From: Pedobacter nanyangensis
GTDB lineage: Bacteria > Bacteroidota > Bacteroidia > Sphingobacteriales > Sphingobacteriaceae
Length of the DNA stretch: 64,000 nucleotides
Direction: 5' to 3'
NCBI RefSeq assembly: GCF_003313505.1
Contig: NZ_QMHO01000001.1
Span: forward strand, 660,534 to 724,533
In this document: piece by piece, positions 33,546 to 42,439 of the stretch
Layout: every line of letters starts with the position of its first letter
Numbering within the stretch: the first letter of the stretch is position 1
The notes under the pieces: model-generated
Database searches by the model: none
What the model was told of the DNA's origin: nothing
What the model saw: the letters and a program-made list of their open reading frames with translations, nothing else
Made by a program: the position numbers and the translations under genes

Positions 33546-35465
33546 TTAAAAATGAAATCTTACAAAAGCTTCCATCGCTTCGTAATCAGCCAAACCTAAA
33601 TCATCATAGATTTGGGCAGTTTCGCGATTTCTGTCTTCCGCTCTTTGCCAGAACTCCCTAGGGTCATCACCTGGGAACACTGGGATATCCTTTTGGGATT
33701 GGTGCTTGAAAATGGCTAATTTTTTGCGTTCTACCTCGTTAGGGCTCAAAGGAACTGCCATTTCAATCTCGTGCGGCTCAAATTCGTGCCAAGCGCCACG
33801 GTACATCCATAGCCAGCAATCTTTAACCCAATCTTCTGTAGCTTTCAAACGCCTTAATGCTTCTACAATAATGTTAAAGCACACAATGTGGGTTCCATGC
33901 GGATCTTCAAAATCGCCTGCAGCAAAAACCTGGTGCGGTTTCACTTGTTGCAGCAGTTCCATGGTTAACTGAACATCAATCTCAGAAACTGGGTTCTTCT
34001 TCACTTTGCCGGTTTCATAGAAAGGGAGTGCCATGAAATGGATATTTTCGTCAGGAAGGCCTGAGAAACGGGCCCCGGCAATGGCTTCACCTTTTCTGAT
34101 CAAGCCTTTCACCAGTTTGATTTCTTCGGTATCCACCTGGTTGGGGCGTTTATTGGCCATAAACTCACGCATGTCATCGTAAGTTTTTCTCATGTTGGTT
34201 TGGTCGATGCCCATTTTTTCTGAGAAATCGATGTTGAACTCCACGAAACGTAATACGTCATCGTCCCAAACTGCGGTGTTCCCAGAAGTTTGGTAGGCCA
34301 CATGCACGTCATGTCCCTGATCGGCCAATCTGATAAAGGTACCGCCCATGGAAATGACATCGTCATCAGGGTGCGGCGAGAATACAATTGCTCTTTTCTT
34401 CGCTGGATTTGCCCTTTCTGGGCGTTGGCTGTCGTCGGCATTGGGTTTGCCGCCCGGCCATCCGGTAATGGTGTGCTGTAATTTATTGAAAATATCAATG
34501 TTGATGTCGTAAACCGGACCATGTTCGGTAGCTAATTGCGCCATGCCATGGTTGTTATAGTCATCTTCCGTTAATTTGAGGATTGGTTTTTTCAGATGTC
34601 TTGCCAACCAAATTACCGCTTTACGGGTAAGGGCCGGAGTCCAGTCACAGTCTCTGGCTAACCAAGGGGTGTTAAACCTGGTCAATCCCGTGGCCGCATC
34701 TTCGTCTAAAATAAACTCCACATTGTCCGAAAGTTGTAGGTAAGTTGCAGGAACCTCGCTCGAAATTTCCCCTTCTACCGCCTTTTTGATAATGGAAGCT
34801 TTTTTCTTATTCCAGGCCATCAGGACAATTTCTTTGGCCTTGAAAATCGTACCAATACCCATGGTAATGGCTTTGGTTGGTACGTTGGATTTACCACCAA
34901 AATCGCGGGCAGCATCCCTACGGGTAAGGTCATCCAAGGTTACCAGGCGTGTACCTGAGTTTGGTGCCGAACCAGGTTCGTTAAAACCGATGTGTCCGGT
35001 ACGGCCAATCCCCAAAATCTGAATATCCAGTCCGCCAACACTTTCTATTTTCTTCTCATAATCTAAACAGAAAGCTGGAATTTCTTCAAGACTTAGGGTG
35101 CCATCGGGAATGTGTACATTGTTCTTGTCTATGTCGATATGATTGAAAAGGTTTTCATTCATAAAGGTAACATAGCTCTGTACGGCGTTAGGTTGCATTG
35201 GATAGTATTCATCCAAATTAAAGGTGATTACGTTTTTGAAGCTTAAACCTTCTTCCTTGTGCAATCTAACCAGTTCCGCATAAACCGCAACCGGGGTTGC
35301 ACCAGTAGCCAGGCCTAATACGGCTTTTTCGTTTTTTTGTTGTTTTTCTTTGATTAGCGAAGCGATGCGGTTCGCAACACTTAGAGAAGCTTCCTGTGGA
35401 TTTTTAAAAATACTTACCGGAAGTTTTTCGAACCTCGTTTCTTCTAATAGATTTAATCTTGCCAT
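33546..35465 (-). CDS. nagB: Glucosamine-6-phosphate deaminase domain fused to a PIG-L deacetylase domain
   Basis: A 639-residue two-domain protein. Residues about 15-265 are NagB-like (AVLGLATGATP, FNLDEYYPM with Asp85, GIGRTGHIGFNEPGS with His158 and Glu163); residues about 355-600 are a PIG-L/LmbE-type deacetylase with the zinc motif SPHPDDD (H365, D367, D368) and the distal DPHGTH (H523, H526). NagB converts glucosamine-6-phosphate to fructose-6-phosphate plus ammonia; PIG-L enzymes remove acetyl from GlcNAc groups. At the position of Asp141 of the E. coli enzyme (GxDGH) there is a threonine (Thr156). A two-domain form is known from Bacteroidota genomes. The open frame reaches 35642, but homology starts at the ATG at 35465 (MARLNLLEE). 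Substrates of the fused form are inferred. Confidence 0.9.
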   Translation of the reverse strand: MARLNLLEETRFEKLPVSIFKNPQEASLSVANRIASLIKEKQQKNEKAVLGLATGATPVAVYAELVRLHKEEGLSFKNVITFNLDEYYPMQPNAVQSYVTFMNENLFNHIDIDKNNVHIPDGTLSLEEIPAFCLDYEKKIESVGGLDIQILGIGRTGHIGFNEPGSAPNSGTRLVTLDDLTRRDAARDFGGKSNVPTKAITMGIGTIFKAKEIVLMAWNKKKASIIKKAVEGEISSEVPATYLQLSDNVEFILDEDAATGLTRFNTPWLARDCDWTPALTRKAVIWLARHLKKPILKLTEDDYNNHGMAQLATEHGPVYDINIDIFNKLQHTITGWPGGKPNADDSQRPERANPAKKRAIVFSPHPDDDVISMGGTFIRLADQGHDVHVAYQTSGNTAVWDDDVLRFVEFNIDFSEKMGIDQTNMRKTYDDMREFMANKRPNQVDTEEIKLVKGLIRKGEAIAGARFSGLPDENIHFMALPFYETGKVKKNPVSEIDVQLTMELLQQVKPHQVFAAGDFEDPHGTHIVCFNIIVEALRRLKATEDWVKDCWLWMYRGAWHEFEPHEIEMAVPLSPNEVERKKLAIFKHQSQKDIPVFPGDDPREFWQRAEDRNRETAQIYDDLGLADYEAMEAFVRFHF

Positions 35466-35728
35466 TAATCTTTGGTTTTTATTGAACGGAGCAGTAAATA
35501 TAGAACAGTTAAATAGAAAAAAAAATAGATAAAACTTGCAAGAAGCCTCAGCAAGTGCAAAAACCCCCTTTAAAGGTTGTTTTGAGGCATTATACTTTTT
35601 AAAAAAATTAAAAAACATTGGGCGGGCATAGGCTTCGTTCATAAATGACCGTACCGGAATTAAAATTGCCTACGGTTTTAGCTAAACATCTTGTACATTA
35701 CGCCTCCCAAAAGGTAAGCTTGTTTTTT
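35466..35728. other. Divergent intergenic region between nagB-PIG-L and anmK
   Basis: 263 bases that must hold promoters for both genes. Both reading frames run on into it, but the sequence encodes low-quality extensions, so I treat it as non-coding. I see no convincing operator. Confidence 0.5.
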
Positions 35729-36928
35729 ATGAAAAATCAGATCACAGACTTTTATCAAAAATCTCAAAAGGAAGAAAAACTCATCATTGGCCTAATGTCG
35801 GGTACTTCAATGGATGGGTTGGATATTGCCCTTTGCTCATTTAAGGGGCATGGGAGCAACACCGAAATAAAACTACTTCACTTTAAGACAGGAGATTATT
35901 CGGCATATTTCCGCCAACAGGTGAAGGGCATATTTTCGAAACGGCAAGTTGACTTGGAAATGGTGTGTTTGATGAATGAGCAAGTAGCACTTACCCATGC
36001 CGCCTTGATTAATGAGGCCATTGCCGAGTGGGGCTACCAAAATTCGCAAATAGATTTTATTGCCAGCCATGGCCAAACCATTTATCATGCCCCTAAATCT
36101 TTGCATCAGCAGGAGGGCCTGCCCAACGGAACTTTACAAATTGGCGATGGCGACCATATTGCCGTAAATACAGGGATTGTAACGCTAAGCGATTTTAGGC
36201 AAAAGCATATTGCGGCCGGCGGCGAGGGCGCTCCTTTGGCCGTTTATGGGGATTATCTGATTTTCTCCAAAAAGGGCGAGGACCGTATTATGCTAAACAT
36301 TGGTGGAATTGCCAATTTCACTTACCTGCCGGGAGACTTGGATGCCGGTAAAGTGTTTTCTACCGATGTTGGCCCAGGCAATACCATGATGGACCAGTAC
36401 GTACAGCAGCATTTTGGCGGTTTGTACTATGATAAGGATGCTGCCATTGCAAAACGAGGAACGGTAAATGGCGCATTGCTACAAGCTTTGTTGGCTGATG
36501 CTTTTTTCGGAGCGGATTTCCCTAAGACCACCGGGCCGGAGCTTTTTAGTTTGGCTTACCTGGAACTGGCACAGCAAAAAAGCAACACCCAAAATTTAAG
36601 CCCTGAAGATGTGATGGCTACGCTGTGCCATTGCTCAGCCCATGGCATTATTGAGGCCGTAAAACGATCGTTGGTAAAACTCTCCAATCCAGTATTGTAT
36701 TTAAGTGGTGGCGGGATGCACAACCCCTTACTGTTAGCGCTGTTGAAACAGGAACTTCCACAAATTATCTTTAAAACCACAGCAGACCTGGAGATTAATC
36801 CGGATGCCAAGGAAGCTGTTTTGTTTGCGCTACTGGCAAATGAGACCTTGAGCGGGAGCCAAACTTATTTCGGCGAAAGGGAGGGGGTGCCATCTATTTG
36901 TATGGGGAAAATCAGTTTGCCAAAATAA
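35729..36928 (+). CDS. anmK: Anhydro-N-acetylmuramic acid kinase
   Basis: A 399-residue sugar kinase that opens and phosphorylates 1,6-anhydro-MurNAc from peptidoglycan turnover to MurNAc-6-phosphate. The N-terminal ATP-binding motif GLMSGTSMDGLDIAL is present (about residues 20-34), along with ASHGQTIYHAP, GDGDHIAVNTG and LNIGGIANFTY, and the C-terminal ATP-binding YLSGGGMHNPLL. Length is normal. A start at 35645 is in frame, but the ATG at 35729 (MKNQITDFYQKS) matches the family. It is divergent from NagB-PIG-L, and the product would join the amino-sugar pathway after the MurNAc-6-phosphate etherase step, whose gene is not in view. Confidence 0.93.
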   Translation: MKNQITDFYQKSQKEEKLIIGLMSGTSMDGLDIALCSFKGHGSNTEIKLLHFKTGDYSAYFRQQVKGIFSKRQVDLEMVCLMNEQVALTHAALINEAIAEWGYQNSQIDFIASHGQTIYHAPKSLHQQEGLPNGTLQIGDGDHIAVNTGIVTLSDFRQKHIAAGGEGAPLAVYGDYLIFSKKGEDRIMLNIGGIANFTYLPGDLDAGKVFSTDVGPGNTMMDQYVQQHFGGLYYDKDAAIAKRGTVNGALLQALLADAFFGADFPKTTGPELFSLAYLELAQQKSNTQNLSPEDVMATLCHCSAHGIIEAVKRSLVKLSNPVLYLSGGGMHNPLLLALLKQELPQIIFKTTADLEINPDAKEAVLFALLANETLSGSQTYFGEREGVPSICMGKISLPK

Positions 36929-36946
36929 ATTTTGGATTTTTGCAGT

Positions 36947-36970
36947 TTGTTTGCGGTTTAATGCAAACAA
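36947..36970 (+). terminator. Small palindrome between anmK and the first susC
   Basis: TTGTTTGC (36947-36954) pairs with GCAAACAA (36963-36970) around an 8-base loop, 19 bases after the anmK stop. Either a weak terminator or an operator for the following SusC gene. Confidence 0.35.
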
Positions 36971-37054
36971 TTGCAGATATTTATACTTGAATAAACCAGT
37001 GTTTGTTCTGAAGCAGCAAAATAGCTGAAAACTAACCACTTATTTACATTAAGT

Positions 37055-40000
37055 ATGAAGAAAATCTATACTTCATGGCGGTTCAAATGGAGGATACTCT
37101 GTATGTCGCCCCTCTTTTTGCTGTTTTTTTTAACGGCAAATGCACAAACCAATCGTTACGTTATTAGCGGAAAAGTCACCGAAGAGGGGACCAATGCGCC
37201 TGTTCCCGGAGCGGGAATAAAGGTGCAGGGGACCAATTTTGCGGTTGCTGCCGGTAGCGATGGTACGTACTCGCTAGTGGCCAATCTGGCGCCAGGAAAT
37301 TACCGCGTTTCGGTAACGTTTATTGGATTTAAAACGGCAAGTCAACAAATTACGCTAGGCTCAAATAACAACGTTACTGCTAATTTTACCTTAGGGCAAG
37401 ATGCCATGGGATTGGATGAGGTAATCGTAACAGGAACATCGCAAGGAACTACGCGTAAACAGTTGGGTAGCTACGTGAGCACTGTTAAAGGCGATGATTT
37501 GAATCGTGCTCCGAGTGGCAATGCGTTAGCTTCATTGCAAGGTAAAACGCCAGGAGCACAAATCAGCCAGAACTCGGGAGATCCGGCAGGAGGTATTTCC
37601 GTGAGATTAAGGGGGGTCAGTTCGGTTAACTCTTCGTCAGAGCCGTTGTATATTATTGATGGGGTGATTGTAAATAACTCAACCAAAAGAGTAACCAATA
37701 CCTCTTCAAATTACGACGGAAGTAATTTTGTAGGGAATATTGGGCAGAATAGGATGGTTGATATCAATCCTGCAGATATTGAGCGTATTGAGGTTTTAAA
37801 TGGGGCTGCGGCAGCAGCAATTTATGGCTCTAGGGCAAATGCCGGGGTAATCCAAATTTTTACTAAACGAGGGAAAAGTGGCGCTCCCCAGGTTAGTTTT
37901 AATACCAGTTTGATCGTTAGTGAATTGCGTAAACAAGTTGAGGTAAACCAATCACCAACAAAATTTGGTGGGCCAACTGACGGCGTGGGCGCACAAACCC
38001 AGGACGTATTGACCCCAACGTTAACCACACAAACTCCCGTGACCAGATATAATTACCAAGACTACATTTTCAGAACCGGCGTGGGAACGGATAACTCGGT
38101 TTCGGTTTCAGGTGGAACAGACAATACCAAGTATTACACTTCAGCGAGTTATTTTTCTAACCAAGGCATTATTAAAAATACGGATTTCAGAAGAATCAAC
38201 TTTAGGGCTAACCTGGATCAAACGATTAATAAGTGGGCAAAAATGACAGTAGGGTTTAATTATATACATAGCAGTGCCAATGAAAAACCTGATGGTAACT
38301 CATTTTTTTCACCGATGAACTCGGTAACCATTATTGGTAACTTCCATGATATTTTTGCAAGAGATGTCTCTGGTAATCTTAAGGCGGTAGGAGAACGCGG
38401 GCGTGTAAATCCAGTATCGGTTATTGAAGATATCGAACAAGGCCAGTATACCAATCGCATCATAGCCAACGCTGGATTGAAACTCAATCCAATTAAAAAT
38501 CTAACGATAGATTACACGATGGGCGTGGATAATTCTATCCAAAATGGAACAACCTATATTCCCCCGTTTGCCTATAATGTAAGTACAGGGTTTTATGGTG
38601 GCGGTCCAACCTTAGATCCATCTTTAAATGGTTATGCGAGTGCGGCAAATGCAACCACCACCATGTTTAACAACGAGTTAAATTTAACTTATGATGCAAA
38701 CATTTTGGGGTCTTTGAGCTCAACAACACAGCTGGGAGGGTCGTACCAATATCAAAATGAGCTATATAGTTTGCTAAATGGACGTGGCTTGGCTCCTTTT
38801 GTTAAAGTGGTAAATGCGGCAAGCACCTTGTTGCCTAATTCTGATAATAGGTCTGAATTTTCCATCAGCGGAGCCTATATCCAACAAAATTTTAAATATA
38901 AAGACCATTTGTTTGTAACGGGAGCGATTAGGGTAGACCAATCAACCGTGTTTGGGGAGGATAATAGGACCCAGTTTTATCCCAAAGCCAATGTGAGTTA
39001 TGTGCTTTCATCCGCAGATTACTGGAAAAACCTAGGGGTTTCTTCATGGTGGAACGCCTTTAAAATACGGGTAGCTTATGGGCAATCGGGGAACTTAACA
39101 GGTATTAATGCCTACGACCGTTTTAATGTGTATTCGCCAAGCTCTTTAAACAACAAAACTTCGTTAAACTCGCCGCTAGCCCTGGCAAATACAGATGTTA
39201 AGCCAGAGCGCCAACGAGAGCTAGAGCTTGGTACCGACATGTCATTCTTTAACAATCGTTTGGGCTTGAATTTTAGTTATTATAACAAAACAGTAACTGA
39301 TTTATTATTGTCGGTGGCTGTGGCCCCAACTACTGGTTTTTCCAATCTGCTTGATAACATTAATGGAAAACTTTATAACAAGGGGATTGAGCTTATGCTT
39401 ACGGGCGTGCCAATTAAAACGCAGAATTTCACATGGGCTTCAACGTTAATATTTAATAGAAATAGAAATAAAATTGTGGGTTCAGGCGCACGTATCACAT
39501 TCACTACAAACCCAGGCGCTCCAGTTTCAATCATAGATGGTTATCCCATAGGTGTATTTTATGGAACTTATTTCCAGCGAAATTTAGATGGAAGTATTGC
39601 AACCAACCCTGCGGGTATCCCATTAACAGAGGGACAGGCGGCTAATAATGTACAAAAGAAAGTCATAGGCGACCCTAACCCGGATTATACAGGCTCGTTC
39701 GTGAACGATTTTACCTTTAAAAACTTGAGTTTACGGATACAGTTTGACGCTGTACAGGGAGGGGATGTTTGGAATGCAGACTGGAGAACCCGCCAAGGTG
39801 TGGGAAATGGGAAAGTTGCAGAAGCAGAACAAATGGGAAGGCTGCCTAGAGGCTATGTTGCAGGCGCTTATAATGTAGAGGAATGGCGTATAGATGATGG
39901 TTCCTTTGTTAAGCTAAGAGAGATCTCTTTAAGCTATAATGTTGGTCAAGTAAAGTTTATTAAAAATTTAGCGATTAACATTAGTGGTAGAAACCTATTC

Positions 40001-40132
40001 TCATGGGATAATTATAAAGGATATGATCCCGAACTTAATTCGGGAGGCCAGTCTACCGTGCTAAGAAATATTGATTTCGGTGCGGTACCAATTCCACGTA
40101 CCTTCTCATTAGGATTACAGGCAAAATTTTAA
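37055..40132 (+). CDS. SusC/RagA family TonB-linked outer-membrane protein, pair 1
   Basis: A 1025-residue outer-membrane transporter. It has a signal peptide (about 1-31, ending LTANAQ), a carboxypeptidase-like domain (about 33-120, ISGKVTEEG), the SusC signature box MGLDEVIVTGTSQG leading into the plug (about 125-250, with LYIIDGVIVNN and VLNGAAAAAIYGSRAN), and a barrel ending FSLGLQAKF. SusC proteins import oligomers in a complex with a SusD lid, powered by TonB. The partner SusD gene begins 15 bases downstream. The neighbours (AnmK, NagB, DeoR, GH18) suggest amino-sugar oligomers, but the ligand is unproven. Confidence 0.92.
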   Translation: MKKIYTSWRFKWRILCMSPLFLLFFLTANAQTNRYVISGKVTEEGTNAPVPGAGIKVQGTNFAVAAGSDGTYSLVANLAPGNYRVSVTFIGFKTASQQITLGSNNNVTANFTLGQDAMGLDEVIVTGTSQGTTRKQLGSYVSTVKGDDLNRAPSGNALASLQGKTPGAQISQNSGDPAGGISVRLRGVSSVNSSSEPLYIIDGVIVNNSTKRVTNTSSNYDGSNFVGNIGQNRMVDINPADIERIEVLNGAAAAAIYGSRANAGVIQIFTKRGKSGAPQVSFNTSLIVSELRKQVEVNQSPTKFGGPTDGVGAQTQDVLTPTLTTQTPVTRYNYQDYIFRTGVGTDNSVSVSGGTDNTKYYTSASYFSNQGIIKNTDFRRINFRANLDQTINKWAKMTVGFNYIHSSANEKPDGNSFFSPMNSVTIIGNFHDIFARDVSGNLKAVGERGRVNPVSVIEDIEQGQYTNRIIANAGLKLNPIKNLTIDYTMGVDNSIQNGTTYIPPFAYNVSTGFYGGGPTLDPSLNGYASAANATTTMFNNELNLTYDANILGSLSSTTQLGGSYQYQNELYSLLNGRGLAPFVKVVNAASTLLPNSDNRSEFSISGAYIQQNFKYKDHLFVTGAIRVDQSTVFGEDNRTQFYPKANVSYVLSSADYWKNLGVSSWWNAFKIRVAYGQSGNLTGINAYDRFNVYSPSSLNNKTSLNSPLALANTDVKPERQRELELGTDMSFFNNRLGLNFSYYNKTVTDLLLSVAVAPTTGFSNLLDNINGKLYNKGIELMLTGVPIKTQNFTWASTLIFNRNRNKIVGSGARITFTTNPGAPVSIIDGYPIGVFYGTYFQRNLDGSIATNPAGIPLTEGQAANNVQKKVIGDPNPDYTGSFVNDFTFKNLSLRIQFDAVQGGDVWNADWRTRQGVGNGKVAEAEQMGRLPRGYVAGAYNVEEWRIDDGSFVKLREISLSYNVGQVKFIKNLAINISGRNLFSWDNYKGYDPELNSGGQSTVLRNIDFGAVPIPRTFSLGLQAKF

Positions 40133-40147
40133 CTTAAATTTATTTTT

Positions 40148-41437
40148 ATGAAATACTTAAAATCACGATATATAGGCTGTGCGTTTCTATTTACAGCGGT
40201 GGTATTTACAACCAGCTGTAATAAAGAATATCTAAATCCTAATGCGTCCACTGCAGATGAAGTTTTGGTGTCTTTAAAGGGGCTAACAGGGGTTACTGTT
40301 GGATTGCAAAAAACCTATTCAACCAGTAGGGCTGGGCTACTTTATGCCGGAATAACACTAAATGGTTTAACCACCAATGAAATGATTTCTATCAATACCG
40401 GTAATACCAATGAGGAACGTTTGGTTGTTGGTGGTGTACAGGTTGATGGAGATAATACCATAGTGGGTAATGTTTGGACTAATGCTAATAAAATTATCTA
40501 CGATGCGGATCATGTCATTAAAAATGCAGCAAACTTGCCAGATAAAAATTATGCCGCTGGTTTGATTGCCCATGCCAGTATTTTTAAGGCATTAGCTTTG
40601 GGTAATTTGGCCGAGTATTGGGAGAGAATTCCCGCTGGAACTGGAAAAAATGTGCAGTTTGTCGCCAGGTTAGATGGCCTCAATAAAGCGATTGCTACAA
40701 TTGATAACGCACTAGCTGTAATTGCAGCCAATGCAATCAGCGCCACTTTCCTGGGGAATATCCCGAGCGGGATCGATATCCCAAATACACTGAATGCACT
40801 AAAAGCACGTTATGCATTATTTGCCGGTAACTATACCATGGCTTTAGCAGCTGCCAACGCAGTAGATTTGACTAAAAAATCAACCCTCACCTACGATGCA
40901 TTGAATCTGAATCCAGTTTTTGAGATCGCCACCTCTACAAATAACGTTATACAGCCCAAAAATTTAAATTTAGGTCAAACAGGAGCAAATGTGCCAGATT
41001 TGGGTGATGGAAGGATACCCTTTTATACCGTGGTAAATACAACGGTACGCATCAAAGGTTTTGGTGATGCAACTTTTGCCCCTATTCCAGTTTATTTACC
41101 TGGAGAAATTATGTTGATTAAAGCAGAAGCTTACGCACGTCAAACTATTCCAGATCTTAATAATTCATTAATTGAATTGAATAAAGTGGTGACGAAGAAC
41201 AACGATATTTTTGGTGTTAATGCAAATTTGCCTTCTTTGACGGGGCCTTATACGCAATCGGAGCTGCTAGGTCTTATCTATAAGCACAGATGTATTGAGC
41301 TTTTTATGTCGGGCTTAAAATTGGAAGATATGAGGAGGTTTAACCAACCTTTAACTGATCGGAAACGCAATTTCTTTCCTTATCCTTCGCAAGAAAGAGA
41401 TAACAACCCTAATACCCCGGCAAATCCGGCATTCTAA
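40148..41437 (+). CDS. SusD/RagB family nutrient-binding lipoprotein, pair 1
   Basis: A 429-residue lipoprotein with lipobox FTTSC (Cys24). Helical TPR-like parts surround LPDKNYAAGLIAHASIFKALALGNLAEYW, a typical SusD stretch, and the C-terminal part contains LPGEIMLIKAEAYARQ and YKHRCIELFMSGLKLEDMRRF, then FFPYPSQERDNNPNTP. It forms the lid of the SusC pore at the cell surface. At 429 residues it is clearly shorter than the 523 and 669 residues of the other SusD proteins here. It is followed directly by a strong bidirectional terminator that also serves the converging DeoR gene. Confidence 0.88.
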   Translation: MKYLKSRYIGCAFLFTAVVFTTSCNKEYLNPNASTADEVLVSLKGLTGVTVGLQKTYSTSRAGLLYAGITLNGLTTNEMISINTGNTNEERLVVGGVQVDGDNTIVGNVWTNANKIIYDADHVIKNAANLPDKNYAAGLIAHASIFKALALGNLAEYWERIPAGTGKNVQFVARLDGLNKAIATIDNALAVIAANAISATFLGNIPSGIDIPNTLNALKARYALFAGNYTMALAAANAVDLTKKSTLTYDALNLNPVFEIATSTNNVIQPKNLNLGQTGANVPDLGDGRIPFYTVVNTTVRIKGFGDATFAPIPVYLPGEIMLIKAEAYARQTIPDLNNSLIELNKVVTKNNDIFGVNANLPSLTGPYTQSELLGLIYKHRCIELFMSGLKLEDMRRFNQPLTDRKRNFFPYPSQERDNNPNTPANPAF

Positions 41438-41473
41438 TAATAAAAAGGAGGCAAAAGCCTCCTTTTTATTATT
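41436..41473. terminator. Bidirectional terminator between susD pair 1 and the deoR-type gene
   Basis: A perfect 17-base stem (41436-41452 with 41457-41473) around AAAA; the GC core is GGAGGC/GCCTCC flanked by A- and T-runs. Both stop codons lie at the edges of the stem. Confidence 0.92.
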
Positions 41474-42219
41474 TATATAATCTGTAAATCTTTCGCTTGG
41501 TATGCTTTGAGCATTTGGTCATCTGCATCTAGTTCAGTCACTAAATAACTGATGTTCTCTAAGCCCGCTACCTTTAAACGCAGCGTAATCCCCAATTTCT
41601 CGGAGATACACAGGATGGCGGTTTTTTTAGAAGAAGCAATCATGGCCTTTTTCAGTTGGTTAATTTCCCAGTCGGTGTCGGTAACCCCATCTGTAGGATG
41701 CAAGGCGCTGGTTCCCATGAGGCAAAGATCGGCCCTGATATCAGCCAGTTGGCTAATTACATGGCCACCGTAGCTGATTTGCGAGTTTTTCGCGAATAGG
41801 CCTCCAATCAAAATCACTTCTATTTTTTCATATTTGGCCAACTCTACGGCTACCAAAGGGCTGATGGTGATGAACGTAGCGTGCAGATGCTGGGGCAATT
41901 GTTTGGCCAGTTCGATCACGGTGGTGCCGCCGCCGGTTAAAACTACCATGCCGTCTTTGATCAATGAAGCGGTTTTTTTGGCAATGCTAATTTTGGCATC
42001 CTTGGCGTAAACCTTGCTGTCGTCAAAAGTGGATTGATAAGATTTGGATAACGCGCCCCCGTGAACCTTGTTGAGCAGGTTATCGTCTGCAAGTTCCTGC
42101 AAATCTCTCCTAATGGTGTCTTCCGATACATTTAATAATTCTACCAGATCAGAACTGAGCACGCGGTTGTGCAAGTTGATTTGGCGCATGATGATGTTAT
42201 GTCTTTCTTTTTTTAACAT
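41473..42219 (-). CDS. DeoR/GlpR family transcriptional regulator
   Basis: A 248-residue regulator. The N-terminal winged helix-turn-helix (about 5-57) carries the DeoR signature ELLNVSEDTIRRDLQELADD, and the C-terminal DeoRC sensor domain (about 75-230) carries LTGGGTTVIELAKQLP and LMGTSALHPTDGVTDTDWEI, which bind phosphorylated sugars in the family. It lies between the two SusC/SusD pairs, divergent from pair 2, in a region of amino-sugar genes. A plausible role is repression of one or both pairs in response to a sugar phosphate such as glucosamine-6-phosphate, but no operator was identified by eye. Confidence 0.9.
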   Translation of the reverse strand: MLKKERHNIIMRQINLHNRVLSSDLVELLNVSEDTIRRDLQELADDNLLNKVHGGALSKSYQSTFDDSKVYAKDAKISIAKKTASLIKDGMVVLTGGGTTVIELAKQLPQHLHATFITISPLVAVELAKYEKIEVILIGGLFAKNSQISYGGHVISQLADIRADLCLMGTSALHPTDGVTDTDWEINQLKKAMIASSKKTAILCISEKLGITLRLKVAGLENISYLVTELDADDQMLKAYQAKDLQII

Positions 42220-42439
42220 TTTTTAGTGCAGTGTTTGATTTGATTAAGATAGTGAAAATGCTGTTTGTTGCGTTATTTTTTTGTTTTTGTTTGTTAAATT
42301 TTGCAACATGCCGCATTTTTTATTTTTTAAATGAAATATAATTAAGATATTTACAATGGTTTGAAAAAATATTGCATGTATTTGCGGTGTTTTTTGATCA
42401 ACAACAAAGCAAAGTTAATTATTAACCAAATTTGAATTT
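42220..42439. other. Divergent promoter region of deoR-type gene and susC pair 2
   Basis: 220 AT-rich bases that must contain two promoters and probably the regulator's binding sites. TTTGTT-like runs recur (around 42262-42292), but no clear palindrome or full -33/-7 pair is visible. Confidence 0.4.

Noticed and set aside
41473..42219. Assigning the regulator as AgaR or NagR
   Set aside because: DeoR-family members cannot be assigned to a specific effector from sequence alone; kept as DeoR/GlpR family.
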